A stretch of 64,000 nt of DNA from Sphingomonas faeni (GTDB lineage: Bacteria; Pseudomonadota; Alphaproteobacteria; Sphingomonadales; Sphingomonadaceae), in NCBI RefSeq assembly GCF_003053745.1, contig NZ_QAYE01000001.1:558001-622000 (forward strand), given 5' to 3'. Below the pieces are notes generated by a model. It was given only the letters and a program-made list of their open reading frames with translations, did no database searches and was not told where the DNA came from. The position numbers and the translations under genes were made by a program. Shown in pieces: positions 1-10,136 of this stretch (position 1 is its first letter; each line of letters opens with the position of its first letter).

Positions 1-1
1 G

Positions 2-826
2 CGCCCCAATGGTCGCACGGTCGTGCTGCTCCATGGCAAGAACTTCTGCGGTGCGACCTGGGGCAGCACTGCGCGGGCGCTGAGCGAGGTCGGCTACCGC
101 GTGATCGTCCCCGACCAGATCGGCTTCTGCAAATCGTCCAAGCCCCGCGCGGCACAGTATAGTTTCGAGATGCTGGCGACCTTCACCAAGCGGCTGCTCG
201 AATCGCGCGGCATCACGAGGGCCACGTTCGTCGGGCATTCGATGGGCGGCATGCTCGCGATGCGATACGCCATTCTCTACCCGGCGTCGGTCGAGAAGCT
301 GGTGCTCGTCAATCCGCTCGGCCTCAAGGATCGCGGCGAGGAGGGCGTGCCCTATACCGATGTCGATACGCTGTGGGCGAATGAGAAGAAGACGAGCTAT
401 GCGTCAATCAAGGCGTATCAGCTCGAGAACTATTATCACGGTGTGTGGAAGCCGTCCTATGATCGCTGGGTCTGGATGCAGGCGGGCATGTATCAGGGGG
501 CAGGGCGCGATATCGTGGCGCTCGCGCAGGCCAAGACGAGCGAGATGATCAAGACGCAACCTATCGCGCATGAGCTGTACCGGATCACACCTTCGACCAC
601 CTTGATCATCGGCACGCTGGACAAGACCGCGTTCGGCCGGGCGCAGGCCCCCGCGAACTTGCGCAAGTTCCTCGAACCGGTGCCAATGGTCGCGCCGCGC
701 GCGGTGAAGCAGATGCCGAATGCGAACCTGGTTATGCTGGAGGGGCTGGGTCACTCGCCGCAGGTCGAGGACCCCGCGCGATTCGAGAAGGTGCTGCTGG
801 CGGTGCTTGGGACGCGTTCGCGGTAG
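2..826 (+). CDS. Alpha/beta-hydrolase fold protein, 5' end cut by window
   Basis: The reading frame is already open at base 2, so the true N-terminus lies upstream; 274 residues are visible. It has the serine-hydrolase layout: an HGKNFCG oxyanion-loop motif at visible residues 11-17, the nucleophile elbow GHSMGG with Ser near residue 80, an acid in the GTLDKTAFG region, and the catalytic His in GLGHSPQVED close to the C-terminus. This fits soluble alpha/beta hydrolases of the haloalkane dehalogenase, epoxide hydrolase or esterase type; the substrate cannot be read from sequence. Any export signal would lie outside the window. It runs toward rpsL but is separated from it by about 430 bases with a palindromic repeat, so it is probably a separate transcription unit. 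Confidence 0.85.
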   Translation, partial: RPNGRTVVLLHGKNFCGATWGSTARALSEVGYRVIVPDQIGFCKSSKPRAAQYSFEMLATFTKRLLESRGITRATFVGHSMGGMLAMRYAILYPASVEKLVLVNPLGLKDRGEEGVPYTDVDTLWANEKKTSYASIKAYQLENYYHGVWKPSYDRWVWMQAGMYQGAGRDIVALAQAKTSEMIKTQPIAHELYRITPSTTLIIGTLDKTAFGRAQAPANLRKFLEPVPMVAPRAVKQMPNANLVMLEGLGHSPQVEDPARFEKVLLAVLGTRSR

Positions 827-1253
827 CCGGAACCTCTTGATCCTCCCCCGGCAGGGGGGAGGTGGCTGGCCCTTGCCAGACGGAGGGGGAGGGGGCGACA
901 ACGTATGTTGCGTGTTCCTCCCCCTCCGTCACCCTCGGTGCCACCTCCTCCTGGCGGGGGAGGATCAGGAGGGGTGGTCACCAGCTATGGGTGGTCACTC
1001 GTCGCGGATGCATCCACCCCCAAGAAACCAATAACCTACCCCCACCCAAACCGATTCCGCCCCGTTGACCTCACCCCCGTCCTGACCTATAGGCGCGGCC
1101 TGTTCTTCGGGAGTGTTTCCCGCCGGGCATGCTTGAACATTGCTGGATGCATTCCAGGACCTGAGGGGCGCTCCCGCGTTCCTATGGTCCTTTTTGTATT
1201 CTCAGGCGCCTCATGGCTCCAGCAAAGTAACCACTTGAAAGGTGAAGGCTTCA
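827..1253. other. Intergenic region upstream of rpsL, no gene seen
   Basis: This 427-base gap contains the 128-base palindromic repeat at 839-966 and then about 290 bases with no convincing coding frame. The part nearest rpsL (about 1090-1235) should hold the str-operon promoter and leader, but I could not pick a convincing -35/-10 pair. A good ribosome-binding site, AAAGGTGAAGG, lies at 1237-1247 ahead of the rpsL ATG. Confidence 0.6.
839..966. repeat. Palindromic intergenic repeat, family A copy 1
   Basis: About 128 bases bounded by inverted ends GATCCTCCCCC and GGGGGAGGATC. Inside each end lies the complementary pair GGAGGTGGC / GCCACCTCC, and further in CAGACGGAGGGGGAGG / CCTCCCCCTCCGTC. 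The whole element could fold into one long interrupted hairpin. Two further copies lie at 22309-22433 and 33679-33808. It has no coding capacity and looks like a MITE- or REP-type element. Confidence 0.85.
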
Positions 1254-1625
1254 ATGCCGACGATCAACCAGCTGGTCCGCAAGGGCCGCGATCCGCAGAA
1301 GGCCAAGTCGAAGGTCCCTGCGATGGAAGCAAATCCGCAGAAGCGTGGCGTTTGCACGCGCGTCTACACGACGACCCCGAAGAAGCCGAACTCGGCTCTG
1401 CGCAAGGTGGCCAAGGTTCGCCTGACCAACCAGCGCGAAGTCATCAGCTACATCCCGGGCGAGGGCCACAATCTTCAGGAGCATTCGGTTGTCCTGATCC
1501 GTGGCGGTCGTGTCCGCGATCTTCCCGGTGTTCGCTATCACGTCCTGCGCGGCGTGCTCGATACACAGGGTGTGAAGGACCGGCGTCAGTCGCGTTCCAA
1601 GTACGGCGCCAAGCGTCCGAAGTAA
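1254..1625 (+). CDS. rpsL: 30S ribosomal protein S12
   Basis: S12 sits at the decoding centre of the 30S subunit and helps monitor codon-anticodon pairing. The 123-residue product has family-typical length and carries the conserved [11 protein letters not shown] segment (residues 41-51) and [14 protein letters not shown]. The ATG at 1254 is chosen over the in-frame GTG at 1242 because S12 proteins start MPTINQL-like and the ribosome-binding site AAAGGTGAAGG is correctly spaced. Residue 88 (codon 1515-1517, CGC) is Arg where Escherichia coli has Lys; that substitution is linked to streptomycin resistance in other bacteria. It is the first gene of the str group, followed by rpsG after 49 bases. 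Confidence 0.98.
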   Translation: MPTINQLVRKGRDPQKAKSKVPAMEANPQKRGVCTRVYTTTPKKPNSALRKVAKVRLTNQREVISYIPGEGHNLQEHSVVLIRGGRVRDLPGVRYHVLRGVLDTQGVKDRRQSRSKYGAKRPK

Positions 1626-1628
1626 GCC

Positions 1629-1644
1629 GATCAGTCATCTGATC
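1629..1644 (+). promoter_or_regulatory. Hairpin in the rpsL-rpsG spacer
   Basis: GATCAG-tcat-CTGATC forms a perfect 6-bp stem with a 4-base loop. It lies in the rpsL-rpsG spacer, the position where S7 autoregulates the str operon in enteric bacteria. A regulatory role here is inferred from position only. Confidence 0.4.
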
Positions 1645-1674
1645 ACTAAGGCTGAAGTTTAGAAGGAATACAAA

Positions 1675-2145
1675 ATGGCACGTCGTCGTCGTCCCGAAAA
1701 GCGGGTCATCCTGCCTGATCCCAAGTTCGGGGATGAGGTTCTGTCGAAGTTCATGAACAGCGTCATGCTGGACGGCAAGAAGTCCGTCGCAGAGCTGATC
1801 GTGTACGGTGCATTCGAAACCGTCGAGCAGCGCGCCAAGCGTGACCCAATCGGCGTTTTCCACGATGCGCTGAACAACGTGAAGCCGGGCATCGAAGTCC
1901 GTTCGCGCCGCGTCGGTGGTGCAACGTACCAGGTGCCGGTCGAGGTTCGTCCCGAGCGTGCACAGGCGCTGGCGATTCGCTGGTTGATCGGTGCGGCGCG
2001 TTCGCGCAGCGAGAACACGATGGCCGCACGGCTGTCGGGTGAGCTGATGGATGCCGCCAACAACCGTGGCAACGCGGTCAAGAAGCGTGAAGATACGCAC
2101 CGGATGGCCGAAGCCAACCGTGCATTCTCGCACTACCGCTGGTAA
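1675..2145 (+). CDS. rpsG: 30S ribosomal protein S7
   Basis: S7 is a primary binder of the 16S rRNA 3' major domain; it nucleates assembly of the 30S head and lies near the exit-site tRNA. The 156-residue product matches the family length. It opens [10 protein letters not shown] and contains the conserved [16 protein letters not shown] segment, then the [19 protein letters not shown] helix region. The start ATG is preceded by AGAAGGAA at good spacing. The stop codon TAA lies in the loop of a small hairpin that is duplicated immediately downstream. In the str operon S7 is often the translational autoregulator. Confidence 0.98.
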   Translation: MARRRRPEKRVILPDPKFGDEVLSKFMNSVMLDGKKSVAELIVYGAFETVEQRAKRDPIGVFHDALNNVKPGIEVRSRRVGGATYQVPVEVRPERAQALAIRWLIGAARSRSENTMAARLSGELMDAANNRGNAVKKREDTHRMAEANRAFSHYRW

Positions 2146-2179
2146 CAGCGGGCTTCGTGCCGCTGGTAACAGCGGGCTT
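2136..2179 (+). repeat. Tandem duplicated hairpin over the rpsG stop codon
   Basis: CCGCTGGTAACAGCGGGCTT occurs twice, at 2136-2155 and 2160-2179, with a 24-base period. Each copy contains CCGCTG-gtaa-CAGCGG, a perfect 6-bp stem with a 4-base loop. In the first copy the loop holds the rpsG TAA stop; the second copy is non-coding. It reads as a short tandem duplication of the gene end. Confidence 0.85.
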
Positions 2180-2245
2180 TGAAGCCTAGCATTGCTATCC
2201 GTGTGACGGGCGGTCTTTCGCCTGTCATGCAAACACCTATATATT

Positions 2246-2270
2246 GGGGAGCCGGCACGTTCGGCTCCCC
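2246..2270 (+). promoter_or_regulatory. Strong hairpin in the rpsG-fusA spacer
   Basis: GGGGAGCCG (2246-2254) pairs perfectly with CGGCTCCCC (2262-2270) around a 7-base loop, 22 bases before the fusA start. A weaker hairpin with one mismatched (A-C) position lies just upstream at about 2203-2226. Neither has a T-run, so these look like leader or RNA-processing structures rather than terminators. Confidence 0.5.
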
Positions 2271-2292
2271 ATATCCTTAAGGAAGCACGATC

Positions 2293-4389
<2,097 letters not shown>

Positions 4390-4401
4390 GCCCGAGGCGC
4401 A

Positions 4402-4495
4402 CCGAGCCAGGTTTTCCTGGCTCGGAGACGCCGAAAGGCCGGCCGGCTTCGGTCAGCGACCGAAGTTCGACGACGCGGAATTCACTTCCGCGTCG
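4402..4495 (+). promoter_or_regulatory. Cluster of three perfect hairpins in the fusA-tuf spacer
   Basis: Three consecutive perfect stems occur: CCGAGCCAGG-tttt-CCTGGCTCGG (4402-4425), CTTCGGTC-agc-GACCGAAG (4447-4465) and CGACGCGGAA-ttcac-TTCCGCGTCG (4471-4495). No T-run follows any of them, so they are not classic terminators. They end about 107 bases before tuf and probably form a structured intercistronic leader. Confidence 0.6.
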
Positions 4496-4602
4496 GCCTC
4501 TCCCCAAGCAGGGGCTGGCGCAACGCTTTAACAGCCGCTATTGGGCCGCGTTCGCGCGGTTCCCGGGGTGGCACCGGAATACGAATCAGAAGGTAGGAAA
4601 CA

Positions 4603-5796
4603 ATGGCCAAGGCAAAATTTGAGCGGAACAAGCCGCATCTCAACATCGGCACCATCGGTCACGTCGATCATGGCAAGACGTCGCTCACCGCTGCGATCAC
4701 GAAGGTTCTGGCAGAGACGACCGGCGGTACCGCCGTCGACTTCGCCAACATCGACAAGGCTCCCGAGGAGCGCGAGCGCGGTATCACGATCTCGACCGCA
4801 CACGTCGAGTACGAGACGGCCAACCGTCACTACGCGCACGTCGATTGCCCGGGCCACGCCGATTATGTGAAGAACATGATCACCGGCGCAGCCCAGATGG
4901 ACGGCGCGATCCTCGTCGTTTCGGCGACCGATGGCCCGATGCCACAGACCCGTGAGCACATCCTGCTCGCACGCCAGGTCGGCGTGCCCGCAATGGTCGT
5001 GTTCATGAACAAGGTCGATCTGGTCGACGACGAGGAAATCCTCGAGCTGGTCGAGATGGAAATCCGCGAGCTGCTCAGCTCGTACGACTTCCCGGGCGAC
5101 GACATCCCCGTCATCAAGGGTTCGGCTACCTGCGCCCTGTCGGGTTCGAACCAGAAGCTCGGCGCCGACGCCGTCACCGAGCTGATGCAGGCCGTCGACG
5201 ACTACATCCCGCAGCCAGAGCGTCCGCTCGACAAGCCGTTCATGATGCCGATCGAGGACGTTTTCTCGATCTCGGGTCGTGGTACGGTCGTCACCGGCCG
5301 CGTCGAGACCGGCATCGTCAAGGTTGGCGAGGAAGTCGAGATCGTCGGCATCCACCCGACCGTCCGCAAGACCACGGTCACGGGCGTCGAGATGTTCCGC
5401 AAGCTACTCGACCAGGGCCAGGCTGGCGATAACGTCGGCGCGCTGATCCGCGGCGTTGCACGTGACGAAGTCGAGCGTGGCCAGGTGCTCTGCAAGCCAG
5501 GCACGATCAAGCCGCACACCGATTTCAACTCGGAAGTGTACGTGCTGTCGAAGGAAGAGGGTGGCCGTCACACGCCGTTCTTCGCCAACTACCGCCCGCA
5601 GTTCTACTTCCGTACGACGGACGTGACCGGCACCGTCGAGCTGCCTGAGGGCACCGAGATGGTCATGCCAGGCGACAACGTGTCGCTCGGCATCAAGCTG
5701 ATCGCACCGATCGCCATGGACGTGGGCCAGCGCTTCACGATCCGCGAAGGCGGCCGCACCGTCGGTGCAGGCGTCGTCAGCCAGATCGACAAGTAA
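4603..5796 (+). CDS. tuf: Translation elongation factor Tu
   Basis: EF-Tu carries aminoacyl-tRNA to the ribosomal A site as a GTP complex. The 397-residue product has GHVDHGKT (P-loop, residues 19-26), RGITI for switch [13 protein letters not shown] with the catalytic His, and NKVD for guanine binding. The C-terminal barrel domains are complete and end [13 protein letters not shown]. The ATG has AGGAAA just upstream. The gene is followed at 30 bases by a strong intrinsic terminator, so the str operon ends here instead of running into rpsJ. Only this copy of tuf lies in the window; many proteobacteria have a second. Confidence 0.99.
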   Translation: MAKAKFERNKPHLNIGTIGHVDHGKTSLTAAITKVLAETTGGTAVDFANIDKAPEERERGITISTAHVEYETANRHYAHVDCPGHADYVKNMITGAAQMDGAILVVSATDGPMPQTREHILLARQVGVPAMVVFMNKVDLVDDEEILELVEMEIRELLSSYDFPGDDIPVIKGSATCALSGSNQKLGADAVTELMQAVDDYIPQPERPLDKPFMMPIEDVFSISGRGTVVTGRVETGIVKVGEEVEIVGIHPTVRKTTVTGVEMFRKLLDQGQAGDNVGALIRGVARDEVERGQVLCKPGTIKPHTDFNSEVYVLSKEEGGRHTPFFANYRPQFYFRTTDVTGTVELPEGTEMVMPGDNVSLGIKLIAPIAMDVGQRFTIREGGRTVGAGVVSQIDK

Positions 5797-5825
5797 GCAT
5801 CTTCTCCTTCGGGAGTTAATCGAAG

Positions 5826-5858
5826 AGCCCGGCTTCTCGCGAGAGAGGCCGGGCTTTT
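5826..5858 (+). terminator. Intrinsic terminator after tuf
   Basis: AGCCCGGC at 5826-5833 pairs with GCCGGGCT at 5848-5855, with further pairing (TCTC/GAGA) inside the loop, followed by a TTTT run at 5855-5858. It is well placed 30 bases after the tuf stop to end the str transcript. Confidence 0.85.
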
Positions 5859-6046
5859 CAGTGTTTGGGGAGGGGACGGTTCACCTGCAGAGCGGTTCGC
5901 TGACAGTTGGGTTGTCTACCGTACTCAACCCGGTCACCGCGGCCGATCGAGATTAAAGTTACCCATTTCGCTAATGGTGGTGAATCGGACGAACCGACAA
6001 TTTCAACGTCTAGGCTTGAGTTCTACCTGTCTGGCAAATTACTTAG
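5859..6046. other. A+T-richer spacer between the tuf terminator and the antisense gene
   Basis: No convincing gene is seen. Composition changes sharply: 6001-6060 counts 23 G/C in 60 bases (38%), well below the flanking ribosomal genes. This is consistent with inserted foreign DNA. Confidence 0.6.
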
Positions 6047-6670
6047 TCAGTCAGAAATATATTCGTCCTCGTCCCAATCGGGATCGAAATAGACATGGTG
6101 TGAATGATCTTCGACCGTTAGCGAGTTGAACCCGCCAGCAACCGACATCGTTGTCTCACGGATAAAGTCTGGAAGAAAGTCGAGCCACTGGTCTGGGCGG
6201 ATTGCCACAGTATAACAGGCGCCAGCCCCAGAGTCGCACCAGATACTTTCGATACGATCCCGAGCTCTGTCGGGTAGGGCATCGAGAATACTGCTCATTG
6301 TCGCGAGCTCACGACTTGAACCGTAGCGGCTTGAGACGACGACCCCGCGGTGATTGATTTCGGGTTCCGGCGCATGCAGACCGGCATCTGCAATATCCAG
6401 ATCCCGCTGATGCTTTAACGCCGCGGCAAGTTTCGGCGCCATTTCTAGGATCTCTAAATTCCCTTGGTGGAAAATACGGCCGGTTGTGAGGCCGGACATA
6501 GCCGAGTCCGGTTTTCTCCGCTCAAAGGCATGGCGAGCATCATGGTAATCGTTAAAACCTGCGTCGCGCGCCTCTAGTTCGAGCGCCGCGTGGTGGGTGC
6601 AGCCTTTCGCCTTTCTGCGTTTCACCGCAGCGCGCTTGAGGCCCTCTAGGGTGTGATATTGCTTCGTCAT
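6047..6670 (-). CDS. Hypothetical protein, antisense gene inserted between tuf and rpsJ
   Basis: A 207-residue soluble protein with no signal peptide or membrane segment. The basic N-terminus (residues 1-50) contains KRAAVKRRKAKG and then LEARDAGFNDYHDA. The latter resembles a short helical motif seen at the N-terminus of some uncharacterised proteins on mobile elements (DUF5623- or glyoxalase-like families); that resemblance is from memory and unverified. The middle has SILDALPDRARDRIES and a segment GACYTVAIRPDQW, and the C-terminus is strongly acidic (DPDWDEDEYISD). It is transcribed against the ribosomal operons and has lower G+C and more mixed codon use than its neighbours, both pointing to horizontal acquisition. 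I do not recognise a function. Confidence 0.7.
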   Translation of the reverse strand: MTKQYHTLEGLKRAAVKRRKAKGCTHHAALELEARDAGFNDYHDARHAFERRKPDSAMSGLTTGRIFHQGNLEILEMAPKLAAALKHQRDLDIADAGLHAPEPEINHRGVVVSSRYGSSRELATMSSILDALPDRARDRIESIWCDSGAGACYTVAIRPDQWLDFLPDFIRETTMSVAGGFNSLTVEDHSHHVYFDPDWDEDEYISD

Positions 6671-7011
6671 GGCCTGTTCCCTTGGCCATAAAAGAAACGT
6701 CGCCCGCTAACGCTTCCCATGACCTTGGACAGACTATGGTGAAACTGGTCTTTAGACAGTGTCGGTGAGGACTTCGCCTTGCGGGCGGCCTGCTCCTGTC
6801 AGAAGCCAAACGGTAGTCTAGGCGATTTGCTCATTGAGGCAAGGGTCACTTTAGCGGCGTCATCCTGACGGGCGCGTCATTTTCGGTCTGCGAAAATCGC
6901 ATGCCCCCTAGTTGCGTTTTCGCCGACTCTCCCGTAATGGCCCGCCTTCGGTTTAAACATCAACCAGCAAGAGCCCGGAAACGGGCCCGCTCTTTCGCAT
7001 CGGTAGGGACT
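6671..7011. other. Spacer between the antisense gene and rpsJ
   Basis: A 341-base gap with no convincing gene. It should hold the promoter of the antisense gene (reading left) and the promoter/leader of the S10 operon (reading right). Two hairpins are visible: ATTTTCG...CGAAAAT at about 6879-6897, and GCCCG-gaaa-CGGGC (6973-6986, GNRA-type loop) followed by TTT, about 25 bases before rpsJ. The second could act as an S10 leader element. Confidence 0.5.
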
Positions 7012-7320
7012 ATGGACAGCAATATCCGCATTCGTCTGAAGGCGTTCGATCACCGTGTGCTCGATCAGGCCACTGGCGACATCGCCGACACCGCACGCCG
7101 CACCGGCGCGCTCATCCGCGGTCCGATTCCCCTTCCGACGCGCATCGAAAAGTTCACCGTGAACCGCGGCCCGCACATCGACAAGAAGTCGCGCGAGCAG
7201 TTCGAGGTGCGCACGTACAAGCGTATGCTGGATATCGTCCAGCCGACGCCGCAGACGGTCGATGCGCTGATGAAGCTGGACCTCGCCGCTGGCGTTGACG
7301 TCGAGATCAAGCTCGCCTAA
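7012..7320 (+). CDS. rpsJ: 30S ribosomal protein S10
   Basis: S10 is a 30S head protein that also acts as NusE in transcription antitermination. The 102-residue product starts [15 protein letters not shown] and carries IRGPIPLPT and the loop sequence [14 protein letters not shown] typical of the family. The ATG at 7012 is chosen over an upstream in-frame start at 6901 because it gives normal S10 length and sits behind GGTAGGGA. It normally follows tuf directly; here about 1.2 kb with an antisense gene intervene. An unusually long structured spacer then separates it from rplC. Confidence 0.98.
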   Translation: MDSNIRIRLKAFDHRVLDQATGDIADTARRTGALIRGPIPLPTRIEKFTVNRGPHIDKKSREQFEVRTYKRMLDIVQPTPQTVDALMKLDLAAGVDVEIKLA

Positions 7321-7608
7321 GGGCTGGCGCGGCGCGGTCGACCGGTAACGGTCCCGCGCCGTTCGACATTGGGATACCGCCGTCGGTGAAAACCGACGGG
7401 GCAGCGTCCCCCGTCACGCTTCCGCATTCGCAGGAGCACCAGCCCGGGACGGGGGCACGTTTCGTATTTACCGGGTTGAACCGACTCCATTCAGGGCATT
7501 TGCCGGGGATGGGGTCAGGTGGACGCATCATGGAGCTCGCTCCGGACATGGTCCGCAAGCCCCCGAGGAATAGTCCGACGGGGCCTCTGTCTAGGAAGGG
7601 ACAAGATC
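7321..7608 (+). promoter_or_regulatory. Structured 288-base rpsJ-rplC spacer, candidate RNA leader
   Basis: No gene is apparent. Visible hairpins are: a compound stem GGCGCGG...CCGCGCC (7331-7360) enclosing GACCG-gtaa-CGGTC; CCGTCGGT-gaaa-ACCGACGG (7380-7399), a perfect 8-bp stem with a GNRA tetraloop; GGAG-ctcg-CTCC and GGAC-atg-GTCC in 7532-7554; and CCCCG...CGGGG at 7561-7583 close to the rplC ribosome-binding site. rpsJ and rplC are usually almost adjacent, so this looks like a cis-regulatory RNA. That role is inferred. Confidence 0.5.
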
Positions 7609-8355
7609 ATGCGTACTGGCGTGATCGCGAAGAAGATGGGGATGACCCGCCTGTTCCAGGAAGATGGTCGGCACGTGCCGGTCACCGTTCTGGCACTCGA
7701 AGGCAATCAGGTCGTTTCCGTTCGCGAAATGGATCGTGACGGCTACACTGCCGTCCAGCTTGGTGCAGGTGTCGCCAAGTCGAAGAATGTCCCAAAGCCG
7801 CAGCGCGGCCATTTCGGCAAGGCCGAAGTGGAGCCCAAGGCTGTCGTCCATGAGTTCCGTGTGAACGCAGACGGCCTGCTCGACGTCGGCGCCGAAATCT
7901 CGGCCGACCATTACGTTGCAGGCCAGATCGTCGATATCCAGGGCAAGACCCAGGGTAAGGGCTTCCAGGGCGGCATGAAGCGTTGGGGCTTCGGCGGTCT
8001 GCGGGCAACCCACGGCGTGTCGGTCTCGCACCGTTCGCTCGGTTCGACCGGTCAGCGCCAGGATCCGGGCAAGGTCTTCAAGAACAAGAAGATGGCCGGC
8101 CACATGGGCGACAAGTATCGCACCCAGCAGAACCTCGAGATCGTATCGACGGACGTCGAGCGTGGTCTCCTGTTCGTCAAGGGTTCGGTTCCTGGCTCCA
8201 AGGGCGGCTGGCTCTTCGTCAAGGACTCGGTGAAGGTCGCGCGCCACGCCGACGCACCGTTCCCCGCCGGTCTCAAGACCGCAAACAGCAACACCGCAGC
8301 AGACACGCCGGCCGAAACGACCGACGCACCTGCAGCCGACGGCCAGGAGGGCTGA
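7609..8355 (+). CDS. rplC: 50S ribosomal protein L3
   Basis: L3 is an early-assembly 50S protein whose central loop reaches the peptidyl transferase centre. The 248-residue product begins [16 protein letters not shown] and has the conserved core [11 protein letters not shown] and the loop region [21 protein letters not shown]. The ATG at 7609 has GGAAGGG upstream and gives the standard N-terminus; an upstream in-frame start at 7519 would add about 30 unrelated residues. The last roughly 25 residues are an Ala/Thr/Asp-rich tail beyond the usual end of L3, probably disordered. It is followed by rplD after two bases. Confidence 0.97.
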   Translation: MRTGVIAKKMGMTRLFQEDGRHVPVTVLALEGNQVVSVREMDRDGYTAVQLGAGVAKSKNVPKPQRGHFGKAEVEPKAVVHEFRVNADGLLDVGAEISADHYVAGQIVDIQGKTQGKGFQGGMKRWGFGGLRATHGVSVSHRSLGSTGQRQDPGKVFKNKKMAGHMGDKYRTQQNLEIVSTDVERGLLFVKGSVPGSKGGWLFVKDSVKVARHADAPFPAGLKTANSNTAADTPAETTDAPAADGQEG

Positions 8356-8357
8356 GC

Positions 8358-8984
8358 GTGAAGATCAAAGTTTCATCTTTCGCCGGCACTGACGCAGCGG
8401 ACATCGAGCTCAACGACGAGGTCTTCGGCCTCGATCCGCGCGCCGACATCCTGCACCGTGTCGTCACCTGGCAGCTCGAGAAGCGTCGCGAGACGGCTCG
8501 TGGCACCCGTGAGCGCGCAGACGTCGCACGCACCGGCAAGAAGTTCGGTCGCCAGAAGGGTGGCGGTACGGCTCGTCACGGCGATCGTCGCGCACCTGTG
8601 TTCATCGGTGGTGGTAAGGCTCACGGCGCACGCGTCCGTGACTTCAACCCGTCGCTGAACAAGAAGGTTCGCTCGCTCGGCCTGCGGATGGCTCTCAGCA
8701 GCCACGCCAAGGCGGGTTCGCTGGTCATCATGGACAGCCTGGCTGTCGAGGGTGGCAAGACCAAGACGCTGCAGGGCGATCTCGCAAAGCTCGGCTTCGG
8801 CAAGCGTGCGCTCGTCATCGACGGCGACATGGTCGACACCAGCTTCGCATTCGCTGCGGGCAACCTGTACGAAGTGAACGTAATGCCGGCTGCCGGCGCG
8901 AACGTTTACGACATCCTGAAGCATGACACGCTGGTGCTGACGCGCGCCGCTGTCGAAAAGCTGGAGGCGCGCTTCCATGGCTAA
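8358..8984 (+). CDS. rplD: 50S ribosomal protein L4
   Basis: L4 lines the peptide exit tunnel and, in enteric bacteria, autoregulates the S10 operon. I place the start at GTG 8358, two bases after the rplC stop, which gives 208 residues beginning [11 protein letters not shown]; upstream in-frame codons lie inside rplC. The conserved basic tunnel loop is present as [21 protein letters not shown]. The GTG start close to the preceding stop suggests translational coupling. Its last bases overlap the start of rplW by eight. Confidence 0.97.
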   Translation: MKIKVSSFAGTDAADIELNDEVFGLDPRADILHRVVTWQLEKRRETARGTRERADVARTGKKFGRQKGGGTARHGDRRAPVFIGGGKAHGARVRDFNPSLNKKVRSLGLRMALSSHAKAGSLVIMDSLAVEGGKTKTLQGDLAKLGFGKRALVIDGDMVDTSFAFAAGNLYEVNVMPAAGANVYDILKHDTLVLTRAAVEKLEARFHG

Positions 8985-9291
8985 GAAGCAGAAGGCGGGC
9001 ATCGATAATCGTCATTACGACGTTATCCTGGCCCCGCACATCACCGAGAAGACGACGACCCTGTCGGAGTTCAACGCGGTTGTGTTCAAGGTGTCGAATG
9101 ATGCCACGAAGCCCGAGATCAAGGCGGCCGTAGAGGCGCTGTTCGACGTAAACGTCGTCGGCGTGAATACGCTCGTCCAGAAGGGCAAGACCAAGAAGTG
9201 GAAGGGCACGAACTACTCGCGCTCCGACATGAAAAAGGCAATCGTGACGTTGAAGGACGGTCAGTCCATCGACGTGACGACGGGGATCTGA
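8977..9291 (+). CDS. rplW: 50S ribosomal protein L23
   Basis: L23 sits at the tunnel exit and docks trigger factor and SRP. The 104-residue product carries the family motif PHITEKTT near the N-terminus and the Lys-rich loop [14 protein letters not shown]. It overlaps the end of rplD by eight bases and ends four bases before rplB, indicating tight translational coupling within the S10 operon. Confidence 0.97.
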   Translation: MAKKQKAGIDNRHYDVILAPHITEKTTTLSEFNAVVFKVSNDATKPEIKAAVEALFDVNVVGVNTLVQKGKTKKWKGTNYSRSDMKKAIVTLKDGQSIDVTTGI

Positions 9292-9295
9292 GGCC

Positions 9296-10135
9296 ATGGC
9301 ACTCAAGCATTATAATCCGACATCGCCGGCACGCCGCGGTCTCATCCTGGTCGACAAGTCGTCGCTCTGGAAGGGTCGCCCCGTCAAGGCGCTGACCGAA
9401 GGTAAGCACAAGACCGGCGGTCGTAACAACAAGGGCCATGTGACCTCGCGCGGCATCGCCGGCGGTCACAAGCAGAAGTACCGCTACATCGACTTCAAGC
9501 GTCGCAAGTGGGACGTCGAAGGCACCGTCGAGCGGATCGAGTATGATCCCAACCGCACCGCGTTCATCGCCCTGGTCAAGTACCCGGACGAGGAACTCGC
9601 CTACATCCTGGCGCCACAGCGTCTGGCCGTCGGCGACAAGGTCCTCGCGGCCAAGAAGACCGACGTGAAGCCAGGCAATGCCATGGAGCTCGGTCAGATG
9701 CCGGTCGGCACCATCGTCCACAACGTGGAGATGAAGCCGATGAAGGGTGGCCAGATCGCCCGTTCGGCCGGCACGTACGTGCAGGTCGTCGGTCGCGACA
9801 AGGGCATGGTGATGGTCCGCCTGAACTCTGGCGAGCAGCGCTACATCCGCAGCGACTGCATGGCGACGGTTGGCGCGGTCTCGAACCCCGACAACCAGAA
9901 CCAGAACCTGGGCAAGGCAGGCCGTTCGCGCTGGATGGGCATCCGTCCTCTGACGCGCGGCGTCGCCAAGAACCCGGTCGACCATCCGCACGGCGGTGGT
10001 GAAGGCCGTACCTCGGGTGGCCGTCATCCGGTTACGCCTTGGGGCAAGCCGACGAAGGGTGCGCGCACGCGTCATAACAAGTCGACCGACAAGATGATCA
10101 TCCGGTCGCGTCATTCGACGAAGAGGAAGGGCTAA
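9296..10135 (+). CDS. rplB: 50S ribosomal protein L2
   Basis: L2 is needed for subunit association and formation of the peptidyl transferase centre. The 279-residue product shows the diagnostic C-terminal signature [18 protein letters not shown] with the conserved His, followed by [15 protein letters not shown]. The N-terminus has the basic [17 protein letters not shown] region (here [13 protein letters not shown]). Length and order are normal. rpsS starts after one base. Confidence 0.98.
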   Translation: MALKHYNPTSPARRGLILVDKSSLWKGRPVKALTEGKHKTGGRNNKGHVTSRGIAGGHKQKYRYIDFKRRKWDVEGTVERIEYDPNRTAFIALVKYPDEELAYILAPQRLAVGDKVLAAKKTDVKPGNAMELGQMPVGTIVHNVEMKPMKGGQIARSAGTYVQVVGRDKGMVMVRLNSGEQRYIRSDCMATVGAVSNPDNQNQNLGKAGRSRWMGIRPLTRGVAKNPVDHPHGGGEGRTSGGRHPVTPWGKPTKGARTRHNKSTDKMIIRSRHSTKRKG

Positions 10136-10136
10136 C

